Counted from the first letter of the stretch, positions 25,701 to 39,699 are shown. The stretch is DNA of 64,000 nucleotides from Lethocerus indicus (GCA_019843655.1 JACDQD010000003.1:11162925-11226924); one strand, 5' to 3'. The notes: generated by a model not told the origin, from the letters alone. A program made the numbers and translations.

Positions 25701-28663
25701 CGTGGAAAAAATTAAACCCGCCTTTTGACAATTGTCGGTTTTCGTAATTGGATTTCGACGTTCCCGATATGCAAACGACTTTAAGCCGATTACCGGTGGA
25801 CAGAGTCGACTACTGAACCCGGCGTGAAACGATTATTTGCGGCCCCGAAGATTTAATCACACCACCCTTCCATATTTTTTTAAATATTTATTTTGTTTAA
25901 TCATATTTGTAAGGGTTTTTGAATTTCATCCATTTTTCATCCCCTACTCATTGCTTAGTATGAGTGTCGATCCTCTCTGGCAATATTCCTACATTGGATA
26001 GGGGGTTTCCCATTCGTCCCAGTTTTACCCCGGCAATTTAATCTCTTCAACTCTCGGTTCGATCGCGAATTATCATCCTAACGGTAACGGTTTTTCCAGT
26101 ACCTTACAATGCATCGCGTCGAAGAACTAATATCCAGAAAGAGATAAATTCCTAGGTTTATATATGTCGAACTTGGTGAAGAATCGTGTTTATCCCTGAA
26201 AGGAATATTCAATATTCAAATGTTCTAATCGGTTTTTCTGCATCTGTCCTTCGGCCGATCCAACAGCGATCGAACGCCAGCCCGCCTCCGTATAATATAA
26301 TAGAGACATCGTCGCCGTGCGTTATCTGAAACGCGCCGACCATAATTCATCATAACGGGCCACACCCACCGATGCGAGATGCGAGAGGGTCGGGCCGCTA
26401 CCCCTTTCGCGCCCCGCTCGACGGTTCCTCCTCCATTGTCGACTCCGCTCCCTCCTCCCAGCATTATCCGATGTTCCCCGGTACGCGCCGACACTGGCAC
26501 ACACACACGTATCGTAGGGCAGTGTACACGAGCGATAATGCGCGTATACGCACGCGCCCCGGGAGGGGTGCCAATGCGTATCGCATACGTCTCAATTAAA
26601 GCCGACAACCGGAGCCCCACCCCCTCCCCCGCTTTCATTTTTGTCCGTTTCCCACGAAGCGGAAACCGCCCTCCCACAAATAAAAACGCTGTGTATTGTA
26701 TTTTTTTCGGCTTTGGCGAACTGTTGCCCGCACAATAAAACGCTTTACACGAAATTACTGTACGCATTTTCGTTTTATGCCCTCATTTCGTGCATTGAAA
26801 AGAAAGTGAGTGTTCGTAAGGTCCCTGAATCAAAATAACTTGAAGGGTTGAAGTTCGAAATTTACAATGAAATTATGTTCTCCAAATATTTAACGCAATA
26901 TTAATTATTTATTTGAAATTTAGCGAATAAACGGCCAATCATTAATTCACACATCACTTTATTATTACGAGACTCAAAAACAACATATGTGTTCAATATT
27001 ATTGTATAAAGAATCATTCAAGCGAAAACTTTGCATTGCAATTACATTTTACTATAACTTGGCATATTTCGCAGAATGGAAATTGATTCGAGACGCAATC
27101 TGAATATTTCACACAATCCTTATATTCAACCTATTCAAATAGCCACCGTTTCGTATAAGATCTCCGTTTTTCTTAAATAAATAGAAAAATTAAACAATTC
27201 CAGCGCCGAACAATCCCGGATGGGTTTGGAGGTGGCGGGGAACGGGGGTCACCGTATTAAAATCCCATCTATAACCCCGGCTAATTGAGAAGTCAAGGCC
27301 CGCGTATAAGGGGAGCCAGACACAGAGGGAGGAACGGGGAGCGCGGGCTGTTTATTGGCGTATTATTGTTGCGGAAGGGGTGAGGTGACTAGCGCCGAAC
27401 ACAAAGGAGCCCCCGGGGGATAACCCTCCCTCCTATTGCCCAGCACCCAACATTAGCACGGCCAGCTGACACAGCCCGCCACTGTTTTACATAATACTAT
27501 CGTTTACCACGCCTACTATATATATATATGAAATAAAGACATAACGTACGGTGTTACATCCCCCGTGTTAGTTTTTTTTTTCATCCCCAATTCAGAAATG
27601 AAAAATGATTGCTCTCCTTTTATGAATCCGATACCGTGCGATTGAGTTTTTGCCAGATTTAATATCGAACCCTTGCCGACCGCAATACTACAAGTTGGGG
27701 GGGGGGGAGGTCGGATGGCTGAAAACCGTATTTTTATTGAATGTCGCCACCCAGTTTTTATCTTGGCTGCAGGAATCATTTTTCAGTCAGAAACCTTGTT
27801 TCTGTAAGACCTTTGTAAATGATTACTTAATTAGTTAGAATTATGCACGAATCTGGACTATGATAATAATCATCACCTTGGGTGAGTCAAATTTCTGAAT
27901 TGTTAACCCAACCAGTATTTAACATGAATATTAACAAGAGATATTGGCCGGGTATAAATGTGTAGGTCAACGAACCCACTTTCGGAACTCCCTTCATAAA
28001 ATTCCTTATCTATGTCTTTACTAGTGTTTTGAAGCCTCTCATAAATATATTGACGGTAAAAATATTCGTTCCACAGTCTCGTAAATCTTTCGGGTATGAA
28101 TCGTCCCTCTATTTTTTGGTGGGAATTAAATTACCCTCTGTTTATTTCCATAGGCGAAGGGTTTTGTAAAGAAAACAAGGCACGATTGTCTGGGGAGGAC
28201 AGTTTAAGACGGACTTAGTTTGAGCCGGCTCCAGTTATATTTATGTCGGGAGGGGGTTCAGACGTTAACAGTTTTACGCCCGCTTATCGGTCGCCTACCA
28301 GTCGGGTTTAGGTGCTCTCTGTTTTACTTGGGTTACTCAGTTCTCGGGTATTGATTCCAAGAAGAAACTTACTCTCCTGCATCTTGCTAGAGGCGAGTTT
28401 CGGATGAAATATCTTTTATAACGTCTTCTGTCAGTTAATATAAGGGACGGCGGACATTAACGGCCGCCGGTATGAAGAAGTTTTTCCATTTAATAGGAGC
28501 GCTATCGAAGTCTAGCAGTTTCCGAAATATATCTTAGCTAGATAATACATTGGAGTCGTCCGCGTGGGCCATTATTCTATCGCGCAACTTTCAACTGGCT
28601 CGAAAGGGTGAGTTTGCGCTCTGTGCCGTTTGACTTTCAACACTGTAAACAGATGGTTACGTT

Positions 28664-28737
28664 CTCTTTCCCTCCCTCCCTCCCTCCCTCTCACCCCTCC
28701 TCTCACTCTTTCTCTCGCTGTCTCTCTCTCTCCCTCT
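28664..28737. repeat. Polypyrimidine tract, (CCCT)n and (CT)n
   Basis: An almost uninterrupted C/T run on the + strand, made of CCCT units followed by CT units. Confidence 0.85.
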
Positions 28738-29616
28738 GCAGTTTGGCTTTGGCTATAGACCAGCAGATACATGTAGGGCGGTGATACCAATCGTTTTTAA
28801 AAGGGTGAACCACCCTCCCACACACAGACTCACACTCGCCTAAACACACCCCATGGGTGTTACTTAAAGGGGCGTTTTGATAAATAGTAGAGCGTGATTT
28901 TTTTTAATGTCCCGTCCATGAAGGGTTGCGATTTTCGTAGTATTTTGTTGAAATATTGAATTTACTTTTTTTCGATTATACAAAGTGCTAATCTCCCCAT
29001 TTAATGTAATAAAATACCAAAATTCTTTTGGCCGGATCCGGCATTCAAAAGACCTATTCTATTACAGTTAAAACTGTTAGCCTACTTGTAACAGCTAATT
29101 AAAAGGATGAGATGAGACAGAACACAACGTAATACTCGCCGAAAAACGAAAAATACTACGGCAGGATGCGATTAATAACGCAGGCTGTCATTACGATGAA
29201 AGGTGGTTTTTGAGCGTATCAATTCTTCTTTCCGTTCGTCCTTTGATTTCTCCACTGTTTTGGGGAGGCTATTAGCTAGACCGAAGTGATGTCAGACTCC
29301 AAAAGCGTGCTTTCTTGTGCTAATCTGACGTTGACGAGTGGCGATTAGACTTCCTCCGGACAGCGGATGGAAGGGTCGTTAATCTTTTGCGAGGAGAGCA
29401 CCCGGTTTCTTCCGTCGCCGAACATATTCGTGCAGATGAAATAAATTACGCGGTAACAGTCTCTGCCGTACTCTAGATATACAGTGCAAAACTCACGGCT
29501 TTTGCCTCCCCAGTAGCTAATCGACAGTAGCGCATGAGTTGCAGATTCTTTGAGAGAGCAGTATTTCGAACAATGTAACTCGGTAAGAATAATCTGTTGG
29601 GCTGTTTCGGGAGTGG

Positions 29617-30159
29617 TTTTTTTTAAACTTTATTTATTGTACAATCAACTATATGCTAGTTATAGGTACAATGGCGATTTGTTTGACTAGTTTGATTTGC
29701 TTCGCTCGATAAAGACGCCACCCAGTGATGGTACTTTTGACCTGTATCCCGCCTACAGAAGGTCTCTAGGTCAGTGGCGTTTAAGCCGACGCGGGGGGGG
29801 GGGGGATAATGGATGCATAAAAGAGGAAAGGGACTGAACGAGTGGATTTGGATGTGGAGGGAGGCGGGAGTGGAATTTAAGTCTGTCAGTATGTTGAGGT
29901 CATTATGGATTGTTTAGTTAGAAACATACCAGAGGGCATTAAGGGTTGTAAGAAGGACTTTAGACTGGAATGTTTGGATGTGAGCGATGTTGGATTTCTT
30001 GGTGGAACCCCATAGTTCTACTCCGTATGTCCATGTCGGTTTTAATATGGCTTTATATATTTTCAGTTTGTTGACTATTGTATGTTTTGATGTCCTTTTC
30101 AAAAGAGGTCTCAACAGTCCAAATTTAGATCCGTTCTTTTCAGTCGGGTATGCGGATAC
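29617..30159 (-). mobile_element. Jockey-type non-LTR retrotransposon, 5'-truncated, with target-site duplication
   Basis: This is a reverse-strand insertion of 543 bp. It is bounded by perfect 10 bp direct repeats TCGGGAGTGG at 29607-29616 and 30160-30169. The 3' end is an A-rich tail (a T run on the + strand at 29617) next to TTGATTGTACAATAAATAAA. At the 5' side it encodes the reverse transcriptase C-terminal region typical of Jockey elements (KAILKPTWTYGVELWGST, then the region around ALWYVSN), with the frame lost afterwards. A run of 13 G at 29793-29805 interrupts the 3' part. Duplication, tail and truncation are the hallmarks of target-primed reverse transcription. The copy cannot move by itself. 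Confidence 0.9.
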
Positions 30160-33100
30160 TCGGGAGTGGTGTTGTTACGATTCCCGGGGTCAATTAATAG
30201 TATTAACCCGGTTGTCTGGCATATGCCACCGGTGTATTCAGATTGGGCGTAGCCGCCGGATTGTGACTCGCGTGTCACGCGGGTTCAAGCCATCTGCCGC
30301 CCTCGACTTCCGCCCCACCTGACTTCCCGCCCCGCCCCGCTCAACTCGTCGCGGCGATTGCGGCGGCCAATTCTCCAGCCCGCATACGGCCCGGACTCAA
30401 CCTCGGCCGAAACCTGTCCGTCCCTGACTAACGGCCACTCGCCGGTAATTGGAGCTCCCTTTAGCCCCGGTGCAAGTGATTTCAACCCCCTCGCCGGGGG
30501 TTTAATCGTGTTTTGACCCCTGTGAACAAACATTACTTTTCGTGTGGATATGACTGCAGTTGAATAAGCATAATTCCACAAAGTCATTCTGACATAGTGC
30601 CACTGAATCACTGTTAACCTACCCTACCGTATGAACCATATAAACCCAGTTTATAATCAACCCTCCCTAACTTGGTTTTAGTATCATTTTATTTTGATAA
30701 TTATATTTCAATTTATTTTTTCTTTAGTCAGCAATATACAATATAATTAAATATAAAAGTAATTCACATTTTTTTATGCAGAAAAATATAATAATCCAGA
30801 ATATGAATATTAATTAGTAATTTTGTAAATGTTCCCTATTTATATATTTGATCTCCTCATTGTAGACCACGATTAAATTTTGTGGGGCTTTGTATGGTAC
30901 TGCTTGTTCATATCATTTTAATAGTTAATAAGTCTATAAAATTTTTATCCGAAATAGTCATAATTTTCTGGTTCTATTTGATGTTCGGTCTGTATTTCCG
31001 GTGAAATATCATTGGTCGGTTCTAACTACTTTATTTTAATCTAAGAACCAATACTTAAATTTAATGTTGCTATATGACGCTGTTTTCATATAAAACAGGA
31101 TTTATTCGATACCCTCTTTTTGATTTTTCAACAGCGAGACGCGAAAAAACGAATCGCTCATTATAAAACGCAGAAAAACTAACTGCGTGACCGTTGGGTA
31201 TCGGGTAAAGTCAGGCGGTGACATCTGCGGGGTAATTATTTGCCCTCGACGGGTGGCGGTGTTTCTGATGATTTAGAAATGATTTTCCGTTTTCATACAC
31301 CGTATTACGGGGGCGAGGGTTGTACTGTGCCCGTGGGCGGAGGGGGAGGGGCAGGTGCGTAGCTGACCGGAAGTCCTCGTCGGCTTTCCGTCCGGCTCTC
31401 CGCCGTGTGAAACAGGGACACGTGCTCGAGTCTGGAGGGGGAGGTAGGGATTTTTTAAAATATTTTTTTCCACTATCGGGACGGGGGAGCAAGTACCTCC
31501 GATAGCCGTTTTTACCGAAGCTTGCAGGAAGCACGGCACTAATTGACCGAAACCGCTCCAAGTTAGTCTTAGAAACGCCGAAGAAAAAAACTGACGTGGA
31601 CTTCCTTTTACGGATTTAAAATCTTAATTGATAGGCCGTCAATGCAGTAACGTATTATATTAGGTTCTGGAGTCATTAAGTTCACTTGATACTAATACTA
31701 ATTACTGATGTTTTATTACTAATCGATAATTTTAGCTTTATCTTAAGGATTACTCATCGTGAACTAAATACTGTATCCAGTCTGAATGCTTATGGATGAC
31801 CAAGCAATCGACATATAGAATACCAGAAATCCTATATGTTTATGTAAAATTGTATGGGCGCGTTTACATATTTTGAAATTCAGTTGAAACAGACTATTGC
31901 TTCTTATATGCTCGAATACAATGTTTGTACTCTGTGCGTTGGGTAAATTAACAGCTGGAGAGAATTGATATAAAATGGGCTGAGGGACGCCCCCCTCATC
32001 AACGCCCCCCTGAATCAATCACGCTTCACAAACACACTACCAGGTTCCGCTTCGTTTTCCGTCAATCATTTCAATAGTTTAGCATAATGGAAAAAATGAA
32101 ATAATGAAAAAGACTATTGTGCCGATTTTAAATATCCGACCGGTCGGTCGGTCCCGTGGCCGTTCTCGGAGCGCGTGATTGATCGCAGTGACTAACGATG
32201 CAGGCATCGCTGCTGCCGCCTAACGCCCTCCATAAGTACACCCTTCATGGAGGTCCCACTTAAATAATATCGATCACTATTAACGCTCCCGACAACGCTA
32301 CGTAGTTCGTCCTACAGCAAGCAGACTTTGATGAGATAGGTCACTCTGGACAGGAATCAGGAATTTTTATTTAAGGGTTTTTATTAAGGATGAAATAAAA
32401 AAAATCCTACAATTGTGGCACTATGTGACAACCAAGTATATTTATTGTGTGATCCTCTCATACAAACCGGATATTATTATTCTTTTTCAAAGACTATATA
32501 TGGTTCCCTTGGGTAATTTATGAAAAGAAAAGTGCAATCTTATTGCCGACGTCGGTATATATTATTAATATATACCAACCTATATGTTAGAAGTATATTA
32601 ACATCTTAATTAAAATTCGATAGAATTTTCTTATTAATATGGAATTATATGATTCGGATTACCGTTTGAACTGTTTTATATCAGGTCAAACGGTGGTTTT
32701 TCCAACGGCCACCTGCGATCCGGCCGTTTTAATGTCGCCCCAAAATCAGACCGTATCGCGGCCCATATGGCTCACTGTTCAGGACACATCCCATTAACCG
32801 GTTTATTCAAATTGGCGCTGCGAGTTACAAACGCTCCGTGTCTATCACCTGTTGTTACACACCGAGGAACACCGTTGTCCGTCCGACCCAACGTACGTTC
32901 TCATGAAACAAGTGTTGTTGGGGGCGACGTTGTTGTTTGAGACCCGACGGACTCAATCCCCCGCCATAAGCCACATAGTTAATTATACTCCCTCCACCGC
33001 GTGAAATTCGTGGGCTTCGACGCCACTTCCCCGACCACCCCTCGTGAGCAACTCTCTGGAAATCCTGTGCTCCGCCGTTACAGGCCGACCCTCCCACACA

Positions 33101-33440
33101 GCTATCAACAGGTGAACTCCATCGGCCTGGGGGAGAGACATCGGAGCTCCACTGCTCTATCCAACGGTCTAAACTCGCATTAATTGCACCCCGAATACGG
33201 AAACAATTACACTCGATCCTACAATAACGAACAACACCGCTCGCGAGCACTAAAATTGCTTCTTTTTCAGACGCGCGTTCTTCAGATGCACGGGATTCGG
33301 AATTATTGAGCGCCCGTAGGCGAAACTGAGAGGAATGAACTCGAAGCGAGTCTTATCGCGTGTTTACGCTTCGACTTAACCGCAACAAAACTATTCGTAC
33401 CCTTTGTCAACAAAAATCAACACTCTCTTAAGACGATCAC

Positions 33441-33932
33441 TTTATTAACAATCTCGCAATAAACACCAAGTAGTAAGGATCCATGTATATTTTTCACGTG
33501 TGTGTCTCGATAAAGAAACCACCCAATGATTGCGCTTTTGACATGATTTAACTACTGCCCGAGATGATCTCAGGGCCAGTGGCATTTAAGCCGTCGTGGT
33601 GGGGATAGTGGATGGGTAAAAGAGGAAAGAAAGGGACTGAACGAGTGGATTAGGATGAGGAGAAAGGCGGGAGTGGAACTTCAGGAACCGAGATTTTGTG
33701 TGGTTAGAAACATACCAGGGAGCATTAAGGATGGTGCGAAGGACCTTTGATTGGAATCTCTGGATGCGAGCGATGTTGGATATCTCGGTGGAACCCCATA
33801 GCTCTATACCATATGTCCATGTCGGTTTGAGTATTGCTTTGTATATTGTTAGTTTGTTACTTAATGTCAATTTCGATGTCCGTTTTAGTAATGGCCTTAA
33901 GAGTTCAAATTTTCTGTTTAAATCGATTCTTT
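33441..33932 (-). mobile_element. Jockey-type non-LTR retrotransposon, 5'-truncated, with an internal deletion
   Basis: This reverse-strand copy is from the same family as the one at 29617. The minus strand reads LTIYKAILKPTWTYGIELWG and LRTILNAPWYVSNHT, then jumps directly to KSRFLKFHSRL. Compared with the other copies, about 44 bp are missing at this join, near 33697. The 3' end is reduced to AATAAA-like sequence at 33441. Both outer boundaries are estimated from similarity to the sister copies, and I found no convincing target-site duplication. Confidence 0.82.
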
Positions 33933-36383
33933 TGAGTTAATTTGGAAAATTTAAATTTACTTATTAACTGAAAACATATTTTTCTCTATTATATTATATT
34001 TTATTTAAACGACTTAAAATTAAAATCGTCAGTGTAATAAAATGCTATCTTCAACAATCTTCTTTCATTGAGTATTAAATAATAATGTCTGTTACTACGG
34101 TTGTTATTTTTAAATTTATAAAACAAGTTTTAAAAAATATAAGATAATGAATACATATATAGTAGATAGATACATAAGATAACAGTGGGCCCCATACAAG
34201 AAAGGATGGGAGATTAATAAATATTTATATAAATTAGCCAGTTGCCCATGGTGGGTAATTAACTAGGACCGCAATTGTCCGCCGTTTGGTAGAGACATAA
34301 GGTCCATTGTCTTACCGATAAGTCACATGGGTGGCCGCGAAGGAAGACATTCTCACGAGCCGTAATGCAAATGGAAAGATGTGGCCGGCAGATGTGCGGG
34401 GGCAGTGTCTCGGAACGGGGGCGTTATGGGGCGAGTGAGTGGCTTACCGGTGGGAACTCCGGTGGCACTAGCAGGCTCCTCTGGCTGTCTTCTTCGGCCG
34501 ACCGTGGAGGAACCACCTGGTCGCCTTTTTTTTTACCGCCCAATTCCTCGCCCAGACCGCAGTTTCTCACCCGCACACCGCGATATTAATAACAGTAATG
34601 CAATTACACGCTGCTCGAACTCCCTGGAACGGTCGGAAATTAATGTCCCGAGGACGTCTCCCTCGCCGACGTTCCGGAAGTATTTCGGCCATTGGAGGCC
34701 CACTTATTGGGTCCCCAAAATAGTACTGTACGACAGAACCTCCATGAAATCTGTCCCAAAATGCATAGGACCTTGAAAACCAGTATTGAAATTGCTTAAG
34801 TAGCACTAAATTCGTTTAATTATTTAGAATATAAGGATAACCTCTGTACAATGTGTATAGTTTTAACATGTCCGTTACAAGGCTAGTTTTTGTAATTATT
34901 GAACCGCCCGAAAAAAAACATTATTAGTCCCTTAACGTTTCAGTGATGAATCGAGTAACCGACTTCTGAATCGGGTGAGGGGGGGGGTTTGCTGGGACCG
35001 TTTGAAGCGGAAGGAGTTTTTGGAGTGGTAACCGTGGGGGGAGCAATACCAGAAGTGTTAACATAATTAGTGTGCGGTTTATATTGTTGAGGGGTGAGAT
35101 TGGGACGCGGGGGCGGATTTCCGCCGGGGGCGGGGGCGGTAGCAGTGGCTACTAGGGCCGCCCCCTCTACCGCCTACTGCGCGCTCCCACCAACAATGGG
35201 AATACGCTACGATTCTCACCTGTTGTCTCTTTGCCGAGCCTCCATCTGACTTAGCGCGACTGCCTTCCCTACTTGTTTTAGAATCAGGTAAATTTACGTA
35301 GTTATATTAGTGGATCAAGTATTTTTTGCATCACACTTATGTAGGAGTACGCGATGTGTACTCAACAAATATGTGCAGTAATAATTTTGTCTGAGGCAAT
35401 CAGAACCACAGGAGCTCTGAGTAAAAATACCTTAATCAACTACCCGAAAATGACACCAATTTTGAAAACAAACTATTAGCTGCTATATTAGGACTCTATT
35501 TAACAACCAAAGGACCAAAAGCAGGAGTAATGACCATCGATATTCAGACTAACCCTCTCAGACCGCCGTTCCGCCTATTTAAATATTCGCCGCTGTGAAT
35601 ATTCATACGAACATACTTAAAAACAACTTGAGACTGTTTTTTTGTGAAAATCTAAATTCTACCTATCCAGTTATCCATATTTATAAACTGGTAAATTAAT
35701 ATCAATCTCCGAGTTCAGATTGCGGACCGAGCGCGTTATCAGACGGGAGGGAAATTGGTTTCCAGATTTTGTTTTTAGGAGCGGATGCAGTCGTTTTGTT
35801 ATTGCGGTTTTTTCAATTTACAAACCCTCCCAATGTCTCTGCGGTCGTCTCGACTGCCCACCAAGGCGGATCTCGGCACGGTTCCGTTCAGGCTCCGGAA
35901 TCGGATAAATAAATATCGCCCGCTCTCATAATTAACAGTTGTAGAATTGATATAAGAATTGATATGTCGCTACAACATTTTGCGACTCATTACCGATAAT
36001 TGTAGATCGAGTTTTGTTAGATCGCAGCCTATACACGTTATATTCTGTTTAATATTTAGTATTTCAATGTAAATTCAAATTCAACTAACCAGGTAGGGTC
36101 ACATATTTCAAATCAATACACCTTGATTTAAAAAAAAATATTGAATTATCCTTAAATATTTGACTTCTTTAGGTATTTATTTTAGTAAAATTTAAGTTAT
36201 TAACGATCATCATATTTGGCTATTTAATACAACGTTCTGAACCAATATTTTATCTAGTTACACTGTTAGAGTGAAGAGTTGTAATAATTTATTTTTACAA
36301 GCTTTTTATTTTTTATTATTATTTTTATTTATTTTCACATCGTGTCCTGTCGTAAAATCTTGCAAGGTGAATTTGACCCACTG

Positions 36384-36692
36384 CCCAATGTTCGAATGAG
36401 CTGACATTTTGTATACATGTGTAACTCCGATGACAATGCAATATTCAGGTTCATCCCAGGTCATAGGTGATCTCGGAGGTTACCGAGATCATAGGTCACT
36501 TCCCAATGTTCGGATGAGCTGAAATTTTGCATACATATGTAACTCCGATGACAATGCAATATTCAGGTTCATCCCAGGTCATAGGTGACCATGGAGGTCA
36601 TAGGTCACTTCCCAATGTTCGAATGAGTTGAAATTTTGCATACATATGTAACTCCGATGACAATGCAATATTCAGGTTCATCCCAGGTCATT
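36384..36692. repeat. Tandem repeat, three units of about 110-118 bp
   Basis: Units begin with CCCAATGTTCG at 36384, 36502 and 36611, giving spacings of 118 and 109 bp. All share the stretch from ATTTTG through CTCCGATGACAATGC to GGTTCATCCCAGGTCAT. The third unit stops after CAGGTCAT near 36692. Units are nearly identical, so the array is young or homogenised. The extra bases of the first unit contain a small inverted repeat, GATCTCGG against CCGAGATC. Confidence 0.9.
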
Positions 36693-36749
36693 CATAAACC
36701 GGGCTAAATTTCTGTCAAGACTAAAAATTAGGAAATAAAAAAAATAAAA

Positions 36750-37105
36750 TTTTAAAACACGCTTTTATTTAAATGCACTAAAAAGGAGAAAATAATTTCT
36801 CCACACACCAATTTCCTTACAATTAATCATATCTAAAAAATAAAAGCGTGGGCGTCAAACATGCAGGGAAAACGCAAATTCTACTTCAAATAGACATAGT
36901 TATCAAGTATAGTGGAAAAGGAAAAAAAAACAGAAAGGTTTGTGCATATACAATGAAATGTCCTTCGTATTCTTTTCCTTTCCCTGCATGTTTGGCGCCC
37001 ACGCTTTCATTTTTTAGATATAATTAATTGTAAGGAAATCGTGGTGTGTGTGGAGAAATTATTTTCCCCTTTTTAGTGCATTTAAATAAAAGTGTTTTTA
37101 AAAAG
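36750..37105. mobile_element. Foldback / MITE-like element with 120 bp inverted arms
   Basis: The arm at 36750-36870 and the arm at about 36980-37105 are near-perfect reverse complements. Both contain AAATGCACTAAAAAGG, the TTTCTCCACACACCA region, TTACAATTAAT and AAGCGTGGGCG..AAACATGCAGGGA. About 110 bp of A-rich sequence separates them. There is no ORF. The RNA or single strand would form a long hairpin. The TE family is not recognisable from termini alone, and the tandem array directly to its left may be related. Confidence 0.8.
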
Positions 37106-38949
37106 TTTTTTTTTTTTTTACTAATATACTCTTTACATTACTAGTAAACCAGAGGACCCTCCACTTTTTTTTGATCCCCCTATCATTTTTTCTTTATATA
37201 TGATCTTGTCTTTCAACATCTTTTCTAGTTATTTTTGATATTGTTGCGAGAAGTGATCCAATGCTCACTTCATAAGAAAGTGATATATTTATTTTTAATG
37301 GGTTTAGTCTTTCTACATTAAATCCAGTATACGATGAACTATAGCTGTTATATTAATACTCGTAGGTGTTGTTACCGGTAATGCTCGACTGGTATTTCGA
37401 GTTGGGAGTTACCGAACCGGAGTCAACTTGCCATCAACGTTATTGTAGGCCGGAGGGTGAATCCCAATTCGGGAAACAGGAGTTCCCTTTTTTCCTCCCC
37501 GTATTTTTCCCCCGTATTTTCCTCGCCATTCACTGTTGTCAATCGGTCCGCCCGGATTAGCGAGGGATGTTCCAATCTGCGTGGGGTCATCCGCTGACTC
37601 TTCTTCGGGGGAAATCCGAAGGTGGGATGCCGGGGCGGGGTTGTTTGTTGTGTGGCCGGGTTTCCCCGCTCGGACGGGCACCCCACAGTCTAGCGCCGAA
37701 CCCCACGCCCCCACACCCCCACCCACCCTCCACCCCTCCAACCTCACCTATTAATGATCCCCCTATCACTCGACTAGCAGTCATTCTGTCATTGAACTCC
37801 CCCGAGTGTGCACCACAGCCCCCATCTTGTCTCTCAGTGTCTGTGTCTCTGTCTTCTTCTTGTTACTTCATCGTATCAAGTTCGGTCTCGTGTTCTTCTA
37901 CATGCTTTGGATTCGATTGAAGTTGTCACATTTCACCTTTCTGTCTTATGTAAGTAGTATTGATACTGTGTAGTATATTTAATTTAAAGACGTGCATTCA
38001 AAATTTTTAATTTTTCCTTTGAATTATAATTATCGTTTTAAATAATTATAATATTAAATTTACATATCGTTTATAAATTTAAATATAACATTTTTCAAGA
38101 TCTAAATAATAATAGAGATACCTTTTATTACTATGATTATTTTATTTACAATTGTTACACATTTTTAGCTTAAAGTCAATAGATAGGTAGAAATACTTTT
38201 ATTATTTTAAGCCATTAAAAAAATCATTGCATAACGGTTAAATTCAAATTTTTAAAAAATTATTTAGTTCATTATGCGTTAATTAATAACGTCGTATCGT
38301 TAGATAGTTTCACTATTAAGTCAGAAAATAGGCAAGGATAACTAGGTTTTATGTATGTTACAGAATTGAAATTCGAGCTTATCAGTTAACACGTATATGC
38401 TTGCTGTTATAACTCCAAAACGATATTGTAGCTCATATTTTAGAGTTTCATATTTTTTTATTTATAGTTATTTATTAATATTTATTAATTATCAACATTA
38501 GAAGCGATAGTATTCCATTTTTTTATTTTCCAAGTATCAATTTATGATGAATTTCAAATAAGTGGTAAATACCTGGATTTTCCTGAGGAATACCCCAGAT
38601 TCGGCACACTTACTAATGCAGTCCGCAAAAAATAACTCTGGTGATTAATCCCGTATTTGATGGAATTAGTTCAGTGTCGACCGGTTGTCTACCTGTCCCG
38701 GATTATCGAGGGGCCTTCCCGTCTTCGGATTTCCCTTTGTCGATTCTGCCGCCGCGTATTTGTAAACACGTCTGACTCATCCTTAGAAAAAACAACGCCC
38801 TCCCCCTTCAGATAAATAACGTAAAGAAATTTTCCGGATTCACCCTTAATTCAACGATGATTTTGATTCTATTCATTAAACTTAACCTTACGGGGAATTT
38901 TTCTCTATTATGATAATGACTAATAAATAATAATACATTTGCTTCTTCA

Positions 38950-38953
<4 letters not shown>

Positions 38954-38999
<46 letters not shown>
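38954..38999. repeat. (TA)n microsatellite
   Basis: An uninterrupted TA dinucleotide run of about 46 bases in the large ham intron, 700 bp upstream of the third visible exon. Confidence 0.95.
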
Positions 39000-39001
<2 letters not shown>

Positions 39002-39305
39002 AATTTCTGTTACTAATACCTGGAATGCTTCACTAGTCCACCGATATCGGTTGCTCATTAAGAAACCTATCGGTTTTCTTCCAATGCTGATCTTAAATCT
39101 CCGACAAAAGGACCGCCCTTTACCTGCGCCCTAATCTAGGTTCAGATGGTGTCGTTTATTCCCAGATAGGTTTTCCGGTACTTTCACTTTGGGGTTGAAT
39201 CAGCGCACACGTGAGTTTTGTCAGGCATTGCTACAATGTTTACATTTTTATGCGTTGTTGTCGCATCGCTTCAATTTCGCCGGTAACTAGACCCTATTCC
39301 CGAGG

Positions 39306-39334
39306 GATCTATAATTCATTCGAAGTTATAGATC
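39306..39334. repeat. Perfect 9 bp inverted repeat
   Basis: GATCTATAA at 39306-39314 is followed after 11 bases by TTATAGATC at 39326-39334. It is a short hairpin about 370 bp upstream of a ham exon, with no function assigned. Confidence 0.5.
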
Positions 39335-39699
39335 AATTTTTCTTCACCTTTTAGAAGGCTCCATTGTCGGGGCCTACCGTCGGGCGCACGCGACATTTCC
39401 CATTGTGCGGGGCGACTCATCGCTCATCCCGTCCAGTCAGCACTTGCTCACCCTATACAAGTATTTGTTTGACGTCGACTCGTCGCATCGACTTATTGAC
39501 AAAGTGATAGATAATGTTTATAATGGATCTTTACTCTCAAACTACACTATCCTAGAAGGTGTTGAAAGATAGCATCGAAAATTACGATTTTCCGAGTTTC
39601 CTCACTAAATTCCGTCGTCGCGCTTTTGATTAATATATATGATCATATACATATAACTAAATTTAGATATTGTATTTAATTGACTTCTTTTTGTTACAG

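Larger units (their letters stand above)
22725..39699 (+). other. ham: Large ham intron (17 kb)
   Basis: Donor GTTAGT is at 22725 and acceptor tttttgttacag ends at 39699. The intron contains two reverse-strand Jockey tails, a three-unit tandem repeat, a foldback element and several simple-sequence tracts. The rest (for example 22725-28660, 30170-33440, 33933-36380 and 37106-38950) holds no exon or RNA gene I can support. An alternative promoter for a PR-less isoform could lie here, as in vertebrate EVI1, but no promoter was identified. Confidence 0.8.

Noticed and set aside
26225..26767. 180-codon minus-strand ORF
   Set aside because: It overlaps several open frames in the opposite strand within a GC-rich patch. 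It has low-complexity Arg/Gly/Ala content and no family resemblance, so it is likely a composition artefact.
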